The notes under the pieces were generated by a model, which was not told the DNA's origin, made no database searches, and saw only the letters and a program-made list of their open reading frames with translations. The position numbers and the translations under genes are program-made. From Calothrix brevissima NIES-22 (GTDB lineage Bacteria; Cyanobacteriota; Cyanobacteriia; Cyanobacteriales; Nostocaceae), in contig NZ_AP018208.1 in assembly GCF_002367995.1 (NCBI RefSeq), forward strand, positions 62,001 to 126,000: a DNA stretch of 64,000 nt, in the 5' to 3' direction. Positions 35,931 to 45,566 of this stretch are shown here, piece by piece (positions within the stretch are counted from its first letter, which is position 1; the number at the start of each line of letters is the position of its first letter).

Positions 35931-38900
35931 TCAAATTTTAACTACTTGCAACAATTGTTCAAACAAGGGTTCACCAAAATTCATTAATCGTAGAGAAGGC
36001 ATTTCATCAAAAACTTTAGGGTAAAAAGTAACCGTGTAATTCTGCCCTTTATAAGTCAGTTGCCAAATACTCTCAGCCCTTCTCTCAAACTGCACACCAT
36101 TAGCTTTTAAAATTGCTGAGGATGTGAATAATTGCTCAATCGTTTCTGGCGTAAAGGGAGCAGAAGTAATTGGTTTTTGAATTTCCGCTAGGTCAGCGTC
36201 TAAATCCATTGCTATCATTTCCTCAATTGCTAGACGAGGCGGTGGGCTGTCTAACACAGAATCGAATTCAGACATTAAAACATCTTCTTCCTCTGGATCT
36301 GCGCTCATAGCCGCTTGTTCAATAAACGTAGGCACTTGCGCTAGAATTGGCTGGAGATTGCCAACAACAGTGGCAAAAGCATTAATGCGATCGCGTAATT
36401 TTTTATAAACCTTCGCTTCTACCGTGCCATCATAGTAAAAATTGTGGATTCGCACAGTAGAATACCTTTGTCCAATGCGGTCAATTCTGCCAATGCGCTG
36501 TTCTACCCGCATGGGATTCCAAGGCATATCATAATTAATCAACACACCGCAATTTTGTAAGTTTAAACCCTCGGAAGCAGATTCAGTACACAGGAGAATT
36601 TTGATTTCATCTTGACGGAATCGGCGTTTAATTTCTTCCTTGGGAACTAGACACCACTCCCCATTTTGGTACAGTTCACCACCGCGACCAGAGTAGCAAG
36701 CCACTTGGCTACCGTACAACTCCTGCAAAGTATCCCGCAGATAGTCCATTGTATCGGTGTATTGGGTGAAAACGATCGCACTTTCCCGTTCAGTTAATTC
36801 TTGGCGTAAAATCTGAATAAAGCGGGAAAGCTTGGTATCTTCTCCTGTATTTTCAAACTGGCGTAATAGTTCTTCTAAATATTGAATTTCCTGGGGGTCT
36901 ACTGGTTCAAAGAAAGATTCCAACCCAGCGATTACTGTATCTTCTGCATCGTCTATATCTGCTAAATCATCGTCACTTAAAACGCTTCCTTGTTGGGTTA
37001 ACAGGTAGTCCAAACGGCGTTGTAGAGATGATTTAATTGCATAAAATGAACTGGTCAACCGTTTGCGGTAAAGCGTCATTAAAAAACCCAAACAGGAACG
37101 CTTATCTTTTTGAGCTAGTCGATAAAAATGACGTACATAGTCACTGACAGCTACATAAAGCGGTACTTCCCGTTGTGGTTCCAAAGTAATGGCGTTGTCC
37201 TGTACAACTCTGGTGGGAATATCTCGTTCTAGCAGTCCCCGGCGGTAGTATTGTCGTAAAGTGTCGCGGGTGTGGCGAAACATCAAGTCTTTTAAAGGAG
37301 TGTTCACTGTCAAGTATTGGCGCGAAGTGGTCATAAATTCTTCATCTGCCAATAGTTGTTTATGATTAGAAATTTTCTTACCCCGTTGCCAAGTATCCTG
37401 CATTTTGTAAGCCAAAATGCGATCGCTCTTGCTCAAAAACTGCTCTAATCTAGAGCAAGGTTGTCCGCCCTTTTGAAAATAATCACTGGACATGACTTGC
37501 TAAAAATTCATTACTTCCTGCTTGACAGCACCTTGTAGGGAGGCGAAATAGTAGCAGAAGTTATCGCCATAACTCCAATGTCCCTGCAATCCCAGCAGGT
37601 TTAACAAATCAAAAACTTCTATGGCATCAATTTGCATAGGAGTTGCTGAGAGGAGAACCAGAGATTTAGTTTTCTCCTTCAGCTGTGCCATTAACTCTAA
37701 CAGGCGATTGGGCGTTTCTTTACGGTCTTGAGGACTTTTACGCCTTGCATGGTGTGCTTCGTCCAATACCACTAAATCCCAAGATTCTGCTGATAGTAGC
37801 TGGCGCATTCTCTCAGTTCGGCGTACCAAATGAGAAGAAGCAAGAATTAAGTTTTGGGTATTCCAGGGATTAGCTGCTGCTGGGATAGTGCGTTTGTAAG
37901 GATCTTTAAATTCTGTGGATGTGTAACTCCAAAAATGCAGATTGAATTTTTCTCGCAGTTCTTCTTGCCATTGGGGTTGAACGCTAGCAGGTGCTAATAC
38001 CAATACCCGCTTCACTTTTTTGGATACCAGCAGATAGCGTAGAATTAAACCAGTTTCAATTGTTTTACCTAAACCAACTTCATCAGCGATGAGAAAACTT
38101 TGGGGAAAATTTTGAGCAACGCGACGCAGTATTTTAATTTGGTGTGGCCAAGGTTGAATAGGAATTGATTTTAAACAAAAATCTAAGCAGCCGAGATGTT
38201 CATGAATATTAGCAAGTTGAGTAAATGCCAACCGTTCTTGTTCGCTGTTGACGGTTGACGGTTGACGGTTGACTGATGACTGTTCACTGTTTATTTCAGT
38301 TTTCGTAGTGGGAGCATCTTGCTCCCTACTGTTATCGCCACTGGTATCGCCACTGGTAGTAGCGGGCAAGATGCCCGCACTACTCCAGGTTTCAAAACGG
38401 ACAAGGTTTAATTCTGTTTTGGTCAAAGGTCTAGAGTCAAATTCTGCCTGGGCATTCCAGTTAGGCTTCGTAGCAGGGGCATAACGCAATAGCTTTTTTT
38501 GTACCGCCTCTGGAACATCAAATACTCGCACGTTAGGCGATACGTCATACCAAAGTTGCTCAAATCTAGCTACTTCTTCTTCAACTCTATCTAGTTCCCT
38601 TCCTCCTTCCCAAGAACAATAAACGTGAAATGATTCTACATTTCTCTCCCAGCCACCAATAGATTCGTTGTTGGAACCGTTAAATGCTAATTTATCGCCT
38701 TTACTATCAGTAAAAATGCCAACTTTTTCGTGAAATATATGTTGTGGATCTAGTTGCTGTGTACTGTCTTCTGGTAGTCCATTTTCTTTTAGAGGAATAG
38801 CAATTTTAATATCGAGATATTGATTTTGAATTAACCAGCTAAGAATTTCAAAATGTTTAAGTTGGGCAAAGTTTTCTGGGGGTTTTAAATCTGCGTCTAG

Positions 38901-39182
38901 CCGAGATAGCAATGCGTCTCTAAGTTCGTATCCCTGTTGAATTGCTTGTAAATCCTGTGGGCTAAACTGACAGCCCATAATTAACCGCATTCGCCCTTCG
39001 TTGTGCAACATTGCACCCAAACCACGAGCAACTTTACTCAAGATAGCACTGCTAAAAAAACCTGCTTTGCGGTCATACTGGATAGCACACTCTAAAGCAG
39101 GAATGTAGAAATCAGCAATGGTGTTGTGGGTATTGCTGGAGTAACTAATTTTCCAAGGATAATCACGTAAAATTTTCGGCAT
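35931..39182 (-). pseudogene. PLD-like plus SNF2-family helicase, split by an in-frame amber stop
   Basis: Two frames in the same phase (39182-37500 and 37493-35931) form one protein of about 1,080 residues interrupted by TAG at 37500-37502. The N-terminal part has a phospholipase D-like half (HEKVGIFTD, FNGSNNES), then the SNF2 N-lobe with ADEVGLGKTIETG and VVLDEAHHARR. The second part has the C-lobe with LLCTESASEGLNLQ and RIGRIDRIGQ. Such PLD-SNF2 proteins occur among anti-phage candidates. The second frame could restart at ATG 37493, three codons after the stop, giving two polypeptides. Repeats inserted near codon 270 add about 45 low-complexity residues. Confidence 0.8.
38236..38385. repeat. 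Dispersed repeats inserted in frame inside the helicase gene
   Basis: The segment contains tandem TTGACGG heptamers (38248-38275), the palindrome GGAGCATCTTGCTCC (38311-38325) and GCGGGCAAGATGCCCGC (38362-38378). The same palindrome families recur between genes at 39893-39972. Here they are translated, giving the Ser/Thr/Asn/Gln-rich linker between the PLD and helicase parts. Confidence 0.75.
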
Positions 39183-39217
39183 ATTATGCGGTTGTTTATA
39201 TCCTTTGAAAATTAATA

Positions 39218-39508
39218 CTAACGAGGTCGATTTTCTCGCCCGTGATAGACACGTAAAATAACAACATCATCCTCAAGAATAACGTAGTGAATTATAAAAC
39301 CGTATTTACCAAAAGAAACTAAAAGTTTTCGTAGTCCTGCTATTTCATCTACAATTGCGCCTCGACGGGGATTCTGCTGTAAACTTTCACCTGAAGAGAC
39401 AATTGCTTGTACTGCGCGGGAAGCTGCATCAGGATTATTAAGTTTGATAAAATCATAATGACGATTTAAGTCATCAACTGCGCTTAGAGTCCAAACTATC
39501 TCGGACAT
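39218..39508 (-). CDS. ParE/RelE superfamily toxin
   Basis: The 96-residue protein shows the ParE/RelE fold pattern: WTLSAVDDLNRHYDFI at the start, an AVQAIVSSGESLQQNPRRG helix-loop and the C-terminal strands YGFIIHYVILEDDVVILRVYHGRE. Toxins of this family block gyrase (ParE) or cut mRNA on the ribosome (RelE); the YHGRENRP tail is typical of the ParE-like group. The gene starts 5 bp after the stop of the gene at 39514-39843, which fits the usual antitoxin-then-toxin order. It probably stabilises the plasmid. Confidence 0.88.
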   Translation of the reverse strand: MSEIVWTLSAVDDLNRHYDFIKLNNPDAASRAVQAIVSSGESLQQNPRRGAIVDEIAGLRKLLVSFGKYGFIIHYVILEDDVVILRVYHGRENRPR

Positions 39509-39513
39509 TGGCG

Positions 39514-39843
39514 TTATTCCTCAGTTCCCAAACTGTCAGCCCATTCGCGTACACGGCTATGCGTCACTCCTGAACCTGTGCGACGGTAAGCTTCGAGAGC
39601 AGATAAACTCTGCTGAACCATTTGGGCTTCAGTAAGAGGTTGAAAATTTAATGCTGTGTCTATCTCACCAACCTCAAATGATTCTTCTGTCGTTTGAGTA
39701 GCTTGATTTATAAGTAACTGCTCAAAATCTTCTAAATCTCCAGATGAAGTAGTCAGCCATGTTAACAAGAGAGTTTTTACCTGTTCTCCTGGTAATGTTT
39801 CAAGATGTTCTAAAATTTGCTGTCTAAGATTGCTTGCTGTCAT
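39514..39843 (-). CDS. Probable antitoxin of the ParE-type pair
   Basis: The 109-residue acidic protein precedes the toxin gene by 5 bp. Its C-terminal part (TEAQMVQQSLSALEAYRRTGSGVTHSRVREWADSLG) is similar in style to addiction-module antitoxins of the Phd/RHH-like group that end in RxWxxSLG. The N-terminal half is helical and longer than usual. Assignment rests mainly on the operon position and the C-terminal motif. Confidence 0.72.
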   Translation of the reverse strand: MTASNLRQQILEHLETLPGEQVKTLLLTWLTTSSGDLEDFEQLLINQATQTTEESFEVGEIDTALNFQPLTEAQMVQQSLSALEAYRRTGSGVTHSRVREWADSLGTEE

Positions 39844-39886
39844 AAAGTTTTAATTTTTGTAGTAAACTTCGTCCATTTTTAAACCT

Positions 39887-39980
39887 AGAGTAGTGCGGGC
39901 ATCTTGCCCGCTAATACTACCAGTGAGCATCTTGCCCGCTACTACCATCAGGTAGCAAGATGCTCCCACTACCCATGAAA
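39887..39980. repeat. Cluster of dispersed palindromes
   Basis: GCGGGCATCTTGCCCGC, GAGCATCTTGCCCGC and AGCAAGATGCTCCCAC occur in a row. They belong to the same families as the repeats found inside the helicase gene. The cluster lies upstream of the toxin-antitoxin operon. Confidence 0.7.
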
Positions 39981-40148
39981 AACTATGGTTCTCAAAATAG
40001 ATGTGGTTTAGTTCTGCTATGAGTACAACGTTTTTCACTTAATTCTTATCTAACCTGAGCTAAAACACTGTAATTTACTAAATGTAGCATATCTTGACTT
40101 TTGACGATTCATTGTAATTTTTAATAATCAATAATTATATTCTTCTAT

Positions 40149-40367
40149 TTATTTAAAGATTTCTATTAAATCAGGCTGATCTTTCCACGCCCCGAATAAT
40201 TTGTTGAGTCTTGCTAATCTCTCTGAATCTGTTAAGGAATGTTTTGTTTGTTCAATTGAAGTTGCACTAATTTTTAAATCAACAATAATTTCTTGACCAT
40301 CAGGAATCTCGTTGATTTGTTCTAATAATTCTATAATCTGACCACGTTTAACTCCTCTAATTCTCAT
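40149..40367 (-). CDS. Small antitoxin-like protein without visible partner
   Basis: The 72-residue protein starts MRIRGVKRGQIIELLEQ, with TAGGAG upstream of the ATG. The first 45 residues have the beta-rich pattern of AbrB/VapB-like or type II antitoxin N-termini, and the end (LARLNKLFGAWKDQPDLIEIF) is an acidic/aromatic tail of the kind that contacts a toxin. No toxin gene follows within 80 bp; the next minus-strand frame is the toxin-antitoxin pair 300 bp away. Orphan antitoxin is the best guess. Confidence 0.55.
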   Translation of the reverse strand: MRIRGVKRGQIIELLEQINEIPDGQEIIVDLKISATSIEQTKHSLTDSERLARLNKLFGAWKDQPDLIEIFK

Positions 40368-40438
40368 TTGTTATTTACTCCTAATATTTGCTAAATAATA
40401 GTTAACTGTTAACCATCAACTGTCAACCATCAACAAAA

Positions 40439-41101
40439 TTAAAGTGTATTTGGGTCAATTCCTTGCTGTTGTAATAGAGCTAATAAATTTTGCAATTGTT
40501 CTTCTGGGGTTTGGTATCTATTGCCATTTTCGTCATACCAAAACAGCCATTCTCTTGTTCTTCCTTGATAATTACCCTGTTCTCGTCCAATACCTAAACC
40601 AATTTCGGGCATCCAAATTTTATCCCCTGGTTGTAAAATATATTTACCTTCAACTAAACGATAAACTTCTAAACGTTGGCGTTTACGACGTAACCGTGTT
40701 GGTGCATAAATGACATAATACAAAATGCCTAATTCGGCATAATCGATTTTTTTCTGTTCATATTCGCCGTTGTAAGTTTGAGATACAACTTCCAAAGCTA
40801 AAATTGGTGGGATTCCTTCTTCTTCCCAAAATACATAGCTGGAACGTCCATTTTCACCTACAAAACGTTCTACACCCAAACTCAGGAATCCATCGGGGAC
40901 TATGGCAGGTTTTAATGGTGAATAATAAATTCCCATGTTGATACCGAAAAACCAGTCATCACGGTTTTGCCAAATCGCAGCTAAGATGGCTAATAATAAG
41001 TTGGGAATTAATATTTGCAGTTCGTTATCCACAGGAGTATCATCAGAGTCGGGTAATTCTGCCGATGAAGGTAGGCATTCTAACGGGTTGTAGTTATACA
41101 T
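40439..41101 (-). CDS. Uma2 family (DUF820) PD-(D/E)XK endonuclease-like protein
   Basis: The 220-residue protein carries the Uma2 pattern: VPDGFLSLGVERF (the D of the nuclease core), PPILALEVVSQTYNGEYEQKKIDYAELGILYYVIYAP (E-x-V and the K/Y region) and a C-terminal coil LQNLLALLQQQGIDP. These proteins are greatly expanded in cyanobacteria and have a restriction-enzyme-like fold; biological role is unsettled. Length is usual for the larger Uma2 subgroup. The gene appears intact and is monocistronic. Confidence 0.85.
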   Translation of the reverse strand: MYNYNPLECLPSSAELPDSDDTPVDNELQILIPNLLLAILAAIWQNRDDWFFGINMGIYYSPLKPAIVPDGFLSLGVERFVGENGRSSYVFWEEEGIPPILALEVVSQTYNGEYEQKKIDYAELGILYYVIYAPTRLRRKRQRLEVYRLVEGKYILQPGDKIWMPEIGLGIGREQGNYQGRTREWLFWYDENGNRYQTPEEQLQNLLALLQQQGIDPNTL

Positions 41102-41349
41102 AATACCTTGGTGGTTGCCAGTTATCAGTCATGGGTGAATCGTCATTAGAACAAGTTAATTTGTTCCCGTTTATTTAAGGGTAACTTAGTCTGGATGTAA
41201 GTACCCCATAGTGCAGGGACAGTGGCAAGCAGTAGCTTCTTTACCTAAGGCAAACACACAACTGAAGCATAATTCATCCTACTGTAACTGAAAAGCTATT
41301 TTATTTGTTTTACTGTATAAATTTCTGCAATTCCTTCAAGAGTCGGTAA

Positions 41350-41556
41350 TTATTCTTGACCAGAGAAACTTGATGCAGTATTGGGCTTTTGATTTGATTC
41401 AATTTCCGATTGCAGATAAGTAAGTGCAGTTTTAGCATCCCCAATAGTCAGATCGGGGTCATAATCAAGTGCTAAAAAGTCTGGGTGTTTAGCGATTTGA
41501 GATATCAAATATTGGCTGGCTTCAACTAATTCAATGAGGCTAGGGTTAGACATCAT
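41350..41556 (-). CDS. Small hypothetical protein
   Basis: The 68-residue protein has an excellent ribosome site (GGAGGAG, 4 bp before the ATG pair). It is acidic and helical (SLIELVEASQYLISQIAKH, AKTALTYLQSEIES). No family is recognised. It is 135 bp from the broken gene at 41692 and may have formed an operon with it. Confidence 0.5.
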   Translation of the reverse strand: MMSNPSLIELVEASQYLISQIAKHPDFLALDYDPDLTIGDAKTALTYLQSEIESNQKPNTASSFSGQE

Positions 41557-41630
41557 TTACTCCTCCCAGTCCTTGGGTAAGGCGGTTCTGTGTTGCATAA
41601 TCTGATGAATAGATAATTAAAAGAATTCAG

Positions 41631-41690
41631 GAGCCAGAATTGAGAATTCAGAACTTTTCTGACTCCTGACTCCTGAATTCTGAGTTCTAA
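41631..41690. repeat. GACTCCT heptamer repeats
   Basis: The sequence has GACTCCTGACTCCTGAATTC together with inverted AGGAGCCAGAATTGAG, forming a potential hairpin. The same family recurs at 50065-50115 and 50274-50294. Confidence 0.6.
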
Positions 41691-41858
41691 ATTACGCTGC
41701 GACTAACTCCTCTTGCTCTGTCCCAGACTCCAGCAGTTGCCGCCATTGCACAGTAGTCAGTTGATCAAACGGAAGGTCTAGCAATTGCTCGCAATCGATA
41801 ACACCAGCAGCAGGTACAGTATTGGCTATTGATAGACACAAGACAGCATCTATTACAG

Positions 41859-43049
41859 CAGGACTTACGCATTGACAAATGGGATAATAAATGCAGTAGA
41901 GAAAATCAGAAAAGAATAGGCGATCGCTAATCAGCAAGGGACTGGAAAGACGGATAATTTACGCTGTGTGTATTGAGGATATGGGCAATCAGAGTAACTA
42001 CCAAGCCATCGACCGCAAAGTGTGACCTCAACACTTACACGCTCTTTTTACTGGCAGAATCAAAGTATCCAGGCTGCACCCGTTTGGCAGATATCATGGA
42101 AGATTTGTCTCATGATAGTGTCAACAGATTTTTGCTGCGTGAGCGGTATGAACCGAAAGATTTATTTGATGAAGCTAGGCTGCACATCAATTTAGTAGGC
42201 GGCACATTAAGCGGAGATGACACGGTAATTGATAAGCCTCATAGCGACCCACAATTAACAGAATTAATTGGTTACTATTATTCTGGAAGACATCATCGTA
42301 TAGTCAAAGGAATTCAGTTAATTACTTTGTATTACACAGACTTATCTCTTAAGTCTGTACCGATAAATTATCGCATTTATAACAAACAGGATGGTCAGAC
42401 TAAAAATGATTATCTACGAGACATGATTACTGAGGTTTTGGTTTGGGGATTGCAACCTCATACAGTGACTACTGATGCTTGGTATTCGAGTCATAAAAAC
42501 CTGAAGTTCTTTAAAAACAAGGAATTAAAGTTTTTAACTGGTATAGCAAAAAATCGCTCGTGTTCAGTTGATGGTAAAAATTTTACCCAAATCCAAAATC
42601 TAGAAATTCCAGAGACTGGCTTAATGGTGTATCTGAAAAAGTTTGGACAAGTGAAAGTATTTCGGAGAAGTTTCAAAAACGAAACTTATAGATATTACAT
42701 CATGTACCTGCCTGATAAAGATGCATTATTTTTAGTTTCTCTGGCAGATTTTCAGGAATTACACTCAATTCATTGGGGAATTGAATGTTACCACAGAGCT
42801 ATCAAACAAGTGTGTGGCATTCAACGATTTATGGTGAGAACATCTGAGGCTATTAAAACTCATTTCTTCAGTGCCATTCGTGCGTTTACACAGTTAGAAT
42901 TAATGCGATCTGAAGAATTAATTGAAAACTGGTATGAACTCCAAAGAAATTTATCTCTTCAGGTGGCTCGTGACTTCATTCTGGAACATCTTAAACAAAA
43001 GGTGGGCTTGAATGCACATGGTCAACTTCCTGTCAATGCGTAAGTCCTG
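41859..43049 (+). mobile_element. Insertion sequence of about 1.19 kb (IS4/IS701-superfamily, second type)
   Basis: Perfect 19-bp inverted repeats CAGGACTTACGCATTGACA lie at 41859-41877 and, inverted, at 43031-43049. No target duplication is visible, in line with the deletion in the host gene. The element carries one transposase gene. It is unrelated to the four-copy 1,504-bp IS. Confidence 0.88.
41973..43043 (+). CDS. DDE transposase of the 1.19-kb IS, possibly frameshifted at its start
   Basis: The frame encodes 356 residues with catalytic positions in SGDDTVIDKP (D), TVTTDAWYSS (D) and IHWGIECYHRAIKQ (E). It opens at TTG 41973. A better ATG at 41981 (MGNQSNYQAIDRK) reaches TGA after 14 codons; removing one base in AAAGTGTGACC would join it to DLNTYTLFLL. 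So either the non-ATG start is used or the gene has a small 5' frameshift. The catalytic part is complete. The C-terminus overlaps the right inverted repeat. Confidence 0.8.
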   Translation: MRIWAIRVTTKPSTAKCDLNTYTLFLLAESKYPGCTRLADIMEDLSHDSVNRFLLRERYEPKDLFDEARLHINLVGGTLSGDDTVIDKPHSDPQLTELIGYYYSGRHHRIVKGIQLITLYYTDLSLKSVPINYRIYNKQDGQTKNDYLRDMITEVLVWGLQPHTVTTDAWYSSHKNLKFFKNKELKFLTGIAKNRSCSVDGKNFTQIQNLEIPETGLMVYLKKFGQVKVFRRSFKNETYRYYIMYLPDKDALFLVSLADFQELHSIHWGIECYHRAIKQVCGIQRFMVRTSEAIKTHFFSAIRAFTQLELMRSEELIENWYELQRNLSLQVARDFILEHLKQKVGLNAHGQLPVNA

Positions 43050-43149
43050 GTATCGCTGGCATTGAGCAATAGTGGTGTGGCGAAACTTCTCTTCGCCGCT
43101 TGTCATGACTACCCAAGGTTGGGTTACAAATTCGTCATAGTCGTAGCTA

Positions 43150-44653
43150 TTTGAGTTTAGACTAGACAGCAACAAATGACCCAGCAGTGCTGAGTTAATA
43201 AAACACAACCTTCAAGAATGAAGATATTTGAGATTAAGCAGATTTTTGTTCCTCTTTGCGTGGTTTAGAAGCAGTCTTTTTAACAATTGGATATCGTATT
43301 TTCCGGTTACGGACTTTACCTGGTGTCCACCCAAGGGACTTTCCACGAGGTTTGGGTGGAGAGGTAGGAGTACCAATCGCGGCGAAAACTCCACCCATAG
43401 CTTGAGCAACTCGTCCTGGGGTCAATTTATCCATTGACTTCTGCCAAGGAAGAGGATTATCAGCAACGATATCACAAGCTAACCATAACTCCCAAGTGAT
43501 TAACGGCATTAAGTCACTCCAATGTTCACATTGTTCTGGAGTACTGAATTTTGGTACTGTCCAATGTAAGCGTTGCTTAAGAAAACGATACCAATGGTCA
43601 ATCGTGAATCGGCGCAAGTACAATCGCCAAACTTCATCCAATGGTGGCATTTGTTCCCCAACCCAAGCCAACCACAAGGGTCTTAATACTCTCAAATTGC
43701 CATCAAGATCAAGACGTTCCACCTTCAGTAGCATCATTGGGCGTGCAGCAGCTTTGCGAAAATGCAAATCTTCCCACAGACTGACTTTAACTCGTCCCAA
43801 TTTTGGGTCATTTACTTCCAGCACAGATGCCACTTCGCCCCAGGTTGAGGGTTCATTGAGTTTAAATTGAGCACCATGCTTGCGAGGACGACCCTTGCCA
43901 GAGTAAGCAGGTGGTGCGCCCCATAGACACAGATTTGAACGCAGTCTAACTAAGATATCGGCTTTTATACTAGCTGTCTTTAATACGAAAGGCGCACAAC
44001 CATATTCACTGTCCCAAAGCGAAATTGGTCGAACAGACATTGATTCACATACCTTTTTGAGTTGTTCAACTGCTTTCTCAATCGGATTGTCCCAACTGGT
44101 AATCCGTTCATGCCTCAGCGGTAGTGCCCAACTTCCTGAATCCTCTGGTATCCAAGCTATAGTACTATATCCCTGCCCAATCGTAATCGGTTTATTTCCC
44201 GCGATCGCTGTGCTACTGTGTTCTATTGTCCGTTCTTTGAGTGTCACCGCATCTGGGCGTGACCAAGCTGTATGGTCTCCTGCCAACAATATGCGTTTTT
44301 CTGTTGGTATTTGCTTGATATATAACTCCATTAATTTCTCACGGTCTGGTTTGGTATCTTGTATCGCTTCATAGATACTCGGCCATTTACGTCTAAACAC
44401 TGGCGATAAAGATAAATCTGCCAGACTGTAGACATTACGGGTCAACAGTATCGCATCTGTTAGTTCAAATGTTGCATCATGTGCTTTGCCTAGATGCGTA
44501 TAGGCGGCTTGACGAAATTCTTCGAGTCTGGCACGTTTCATATTGGCAGATAAGAGTAGGTGATTCTCTCTTAGCTTCTGCCGAAAGGGGGACTGTCTTC
44601 AATCAGACATCCCCTTTTTCTCTTTCATCTCTCCCATTTAGTCTAAACTCCAG
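43150..44653 (-). mobile_element. IS copy 4 (1,504 bp), no target duplication
   Basis: The ends are the same as in the other copies (TTTGAG at 43150, CTCCAG ending at 44653). The flanks differ (GTAGCTA on the left, AACTGTA on the right), so no duplication is present. Both flanking genes are truncated, which suggests recombination between this copy and another one. Confidence 0.92.
43234..44541 (-). CDS. DDE transposase of IS copy 4
   Basis: It is identical in protein sequence to the other three copies (435 residues; D89, D177 and the Asp-containing YREK-like motif). It should be active in trans on all four elements. Confidence 0.88.
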   Translation of the reverse strand: MKRARLEEFRQAAYTHLGKAHDATFELTDAILLTRNVYSLADLSLSPVFRRKWPSIYEAIQDTKPDREKLMELYIKQIPTEKRILLAGDHTAWSRPDAVTLKERTIEHSSTAIAGNKPITIGQGYSTIAWIPEDSGSWALPLRHERITSWDNPIEKAVEQLKKVCESMSVRPISLWDSEYGCAPFVLKTASIKADILVRLRSNLCLWGAPPAYSGKGRPRKHGAQFKLNEPSTWGEVASVLEVNDPKLGRVKVSLWEDLHFRKAAARPMMLLKVERLDLDGNLRVLRPLWLAWVGEQMPPLDEVWRLYLRRFTIDHWYRFLKQRLHWTVPKFSTPEQCEHWSDLMPLITWELWLACDIVADNPLPWQKSMDKLTPGRVAQAMGGVFAAIGTPTSPPKPRGKSLGWTPGKVRNRKIRYPIVKKTASKPRKEEQKSA

Positions 44654-45469
44654 AACTGTAACAACCTCTCAACTACTGTTGATAGCTCTTCGTCTACTGA
44701 ACCAAACCTGACTTTGAGTAAATTTTCTATAACTTGGCGACGTTCTTGAATTACTCCTTCTTGTACAGCCTGCGCTCTAGCTTCCTGGTAAGCTTGGGTT
44801 AAATTCATTATTAACTCCTGATCATCTTCTGTTAAATCTGGCTGCGCCATTACACTGATGCGCCAATTAAAAACAAGTTCTAAAACATTACGACGTAACG
44901 GATTATTCGATGGTAGTGCTATCAGTTCCTGGACGGCTTGTAGCTGAACTGTTCCCCTCCCCAAAAGTCTAAACCACAATGTTTCACTGGTTACTGGTAG
45001 CTGGTTAATTGCCACAATCGCTGTTCTCAAAGAATCAGCTAGAAAATAAACTCCAGCAGACCAATTGTCTAGCTCCAGTTTAGCGCCAAAACTATTCAGC
45101 AAACCCGGAGAAGCTGATGGTGCTAAAATCCACAATCGTGCAAGATTATCTTCTGGTAAGCTTGTATCCTCTCGCTTGGCTTTTCGTTGTGAGTCTGCCA
45201 TGACTGTAAAGACCTTCAGAAGACAGTTGCGTACTTCTGTCTTCGTTGGTTGATTGCGAAATGGTTCTAGCAGAGAAGTTCCTACAGCTATTCTGCCAAG
45301 TAAACCCAATGACTGTTGATTAGCTTGGGGTGTTGATGAGGCAGAAAACAAAATATCTACAGGAGCGAATTTCATCGGTTATTTCTTTATTGACTTCCAC
45401 CTTTCCTAAAGGAGAAAGTAACTCCTCTAAAAATTGCTTTGAAAATTGATCATAAGGTTTTCTAGTCAT
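44654..45469 (-). pseudogene. Cyanobacterial Rpn-like/DUF4351-type protein, frameshifted and 3'-truncated
   Basis: The N-terminus MTRKPYDQFSKQFLEELLSPLGKVEV starts at ATG 45469, then an extra A in GATGAAATTC near 45371 shifts the frame. The remainder (SLGLLGRIAVGTSLLEPF, LWILAPSASPGLL, LLKVRFGSVDEELSTVVERLLQF) continues from ATG 45375. IS copy 4 removes the last stretch, which in DUF4351-type proteins ends in a helical motif, and supplies the stop codon (residues WSLD come from the IS). Relatives are of unknown function; this copy carries two lesions. Confidence 0.7.
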
Positions 45470-45566
45470 ATTTTAAATCGGAGATGTTTTGCATTTTAGG
45501 TGCTCAAATTTTGGTGCCAGATGAATAGTATTTGCCTATCCAAATGTGTCTTTTTGAAGAAATTGT

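Larger units (their letters stand above)
41692..43149 (-). pseudogene. Paralogue of the 49075-49779 gene, broken by two insertion sequences
   Basis: The C-terminal piece (41692-41858) reads DAVLCLSIANTVPA and CEQLLDLPFDQLT, matching DAVWSLSMVEVLPS and CEELLDKPFDQLT of the intact gene. After the 1.2-kb element, 43050-43149 encodes YDYDEFVTQPWVVM, matching YDHDEFITQRWVII. About 90 residues between the pieces are missing, so a deletion accompanied the insertion, and the N-terminus is cut by IS copy 4 at 43150. The gene is dead. Confidence 0.8.
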
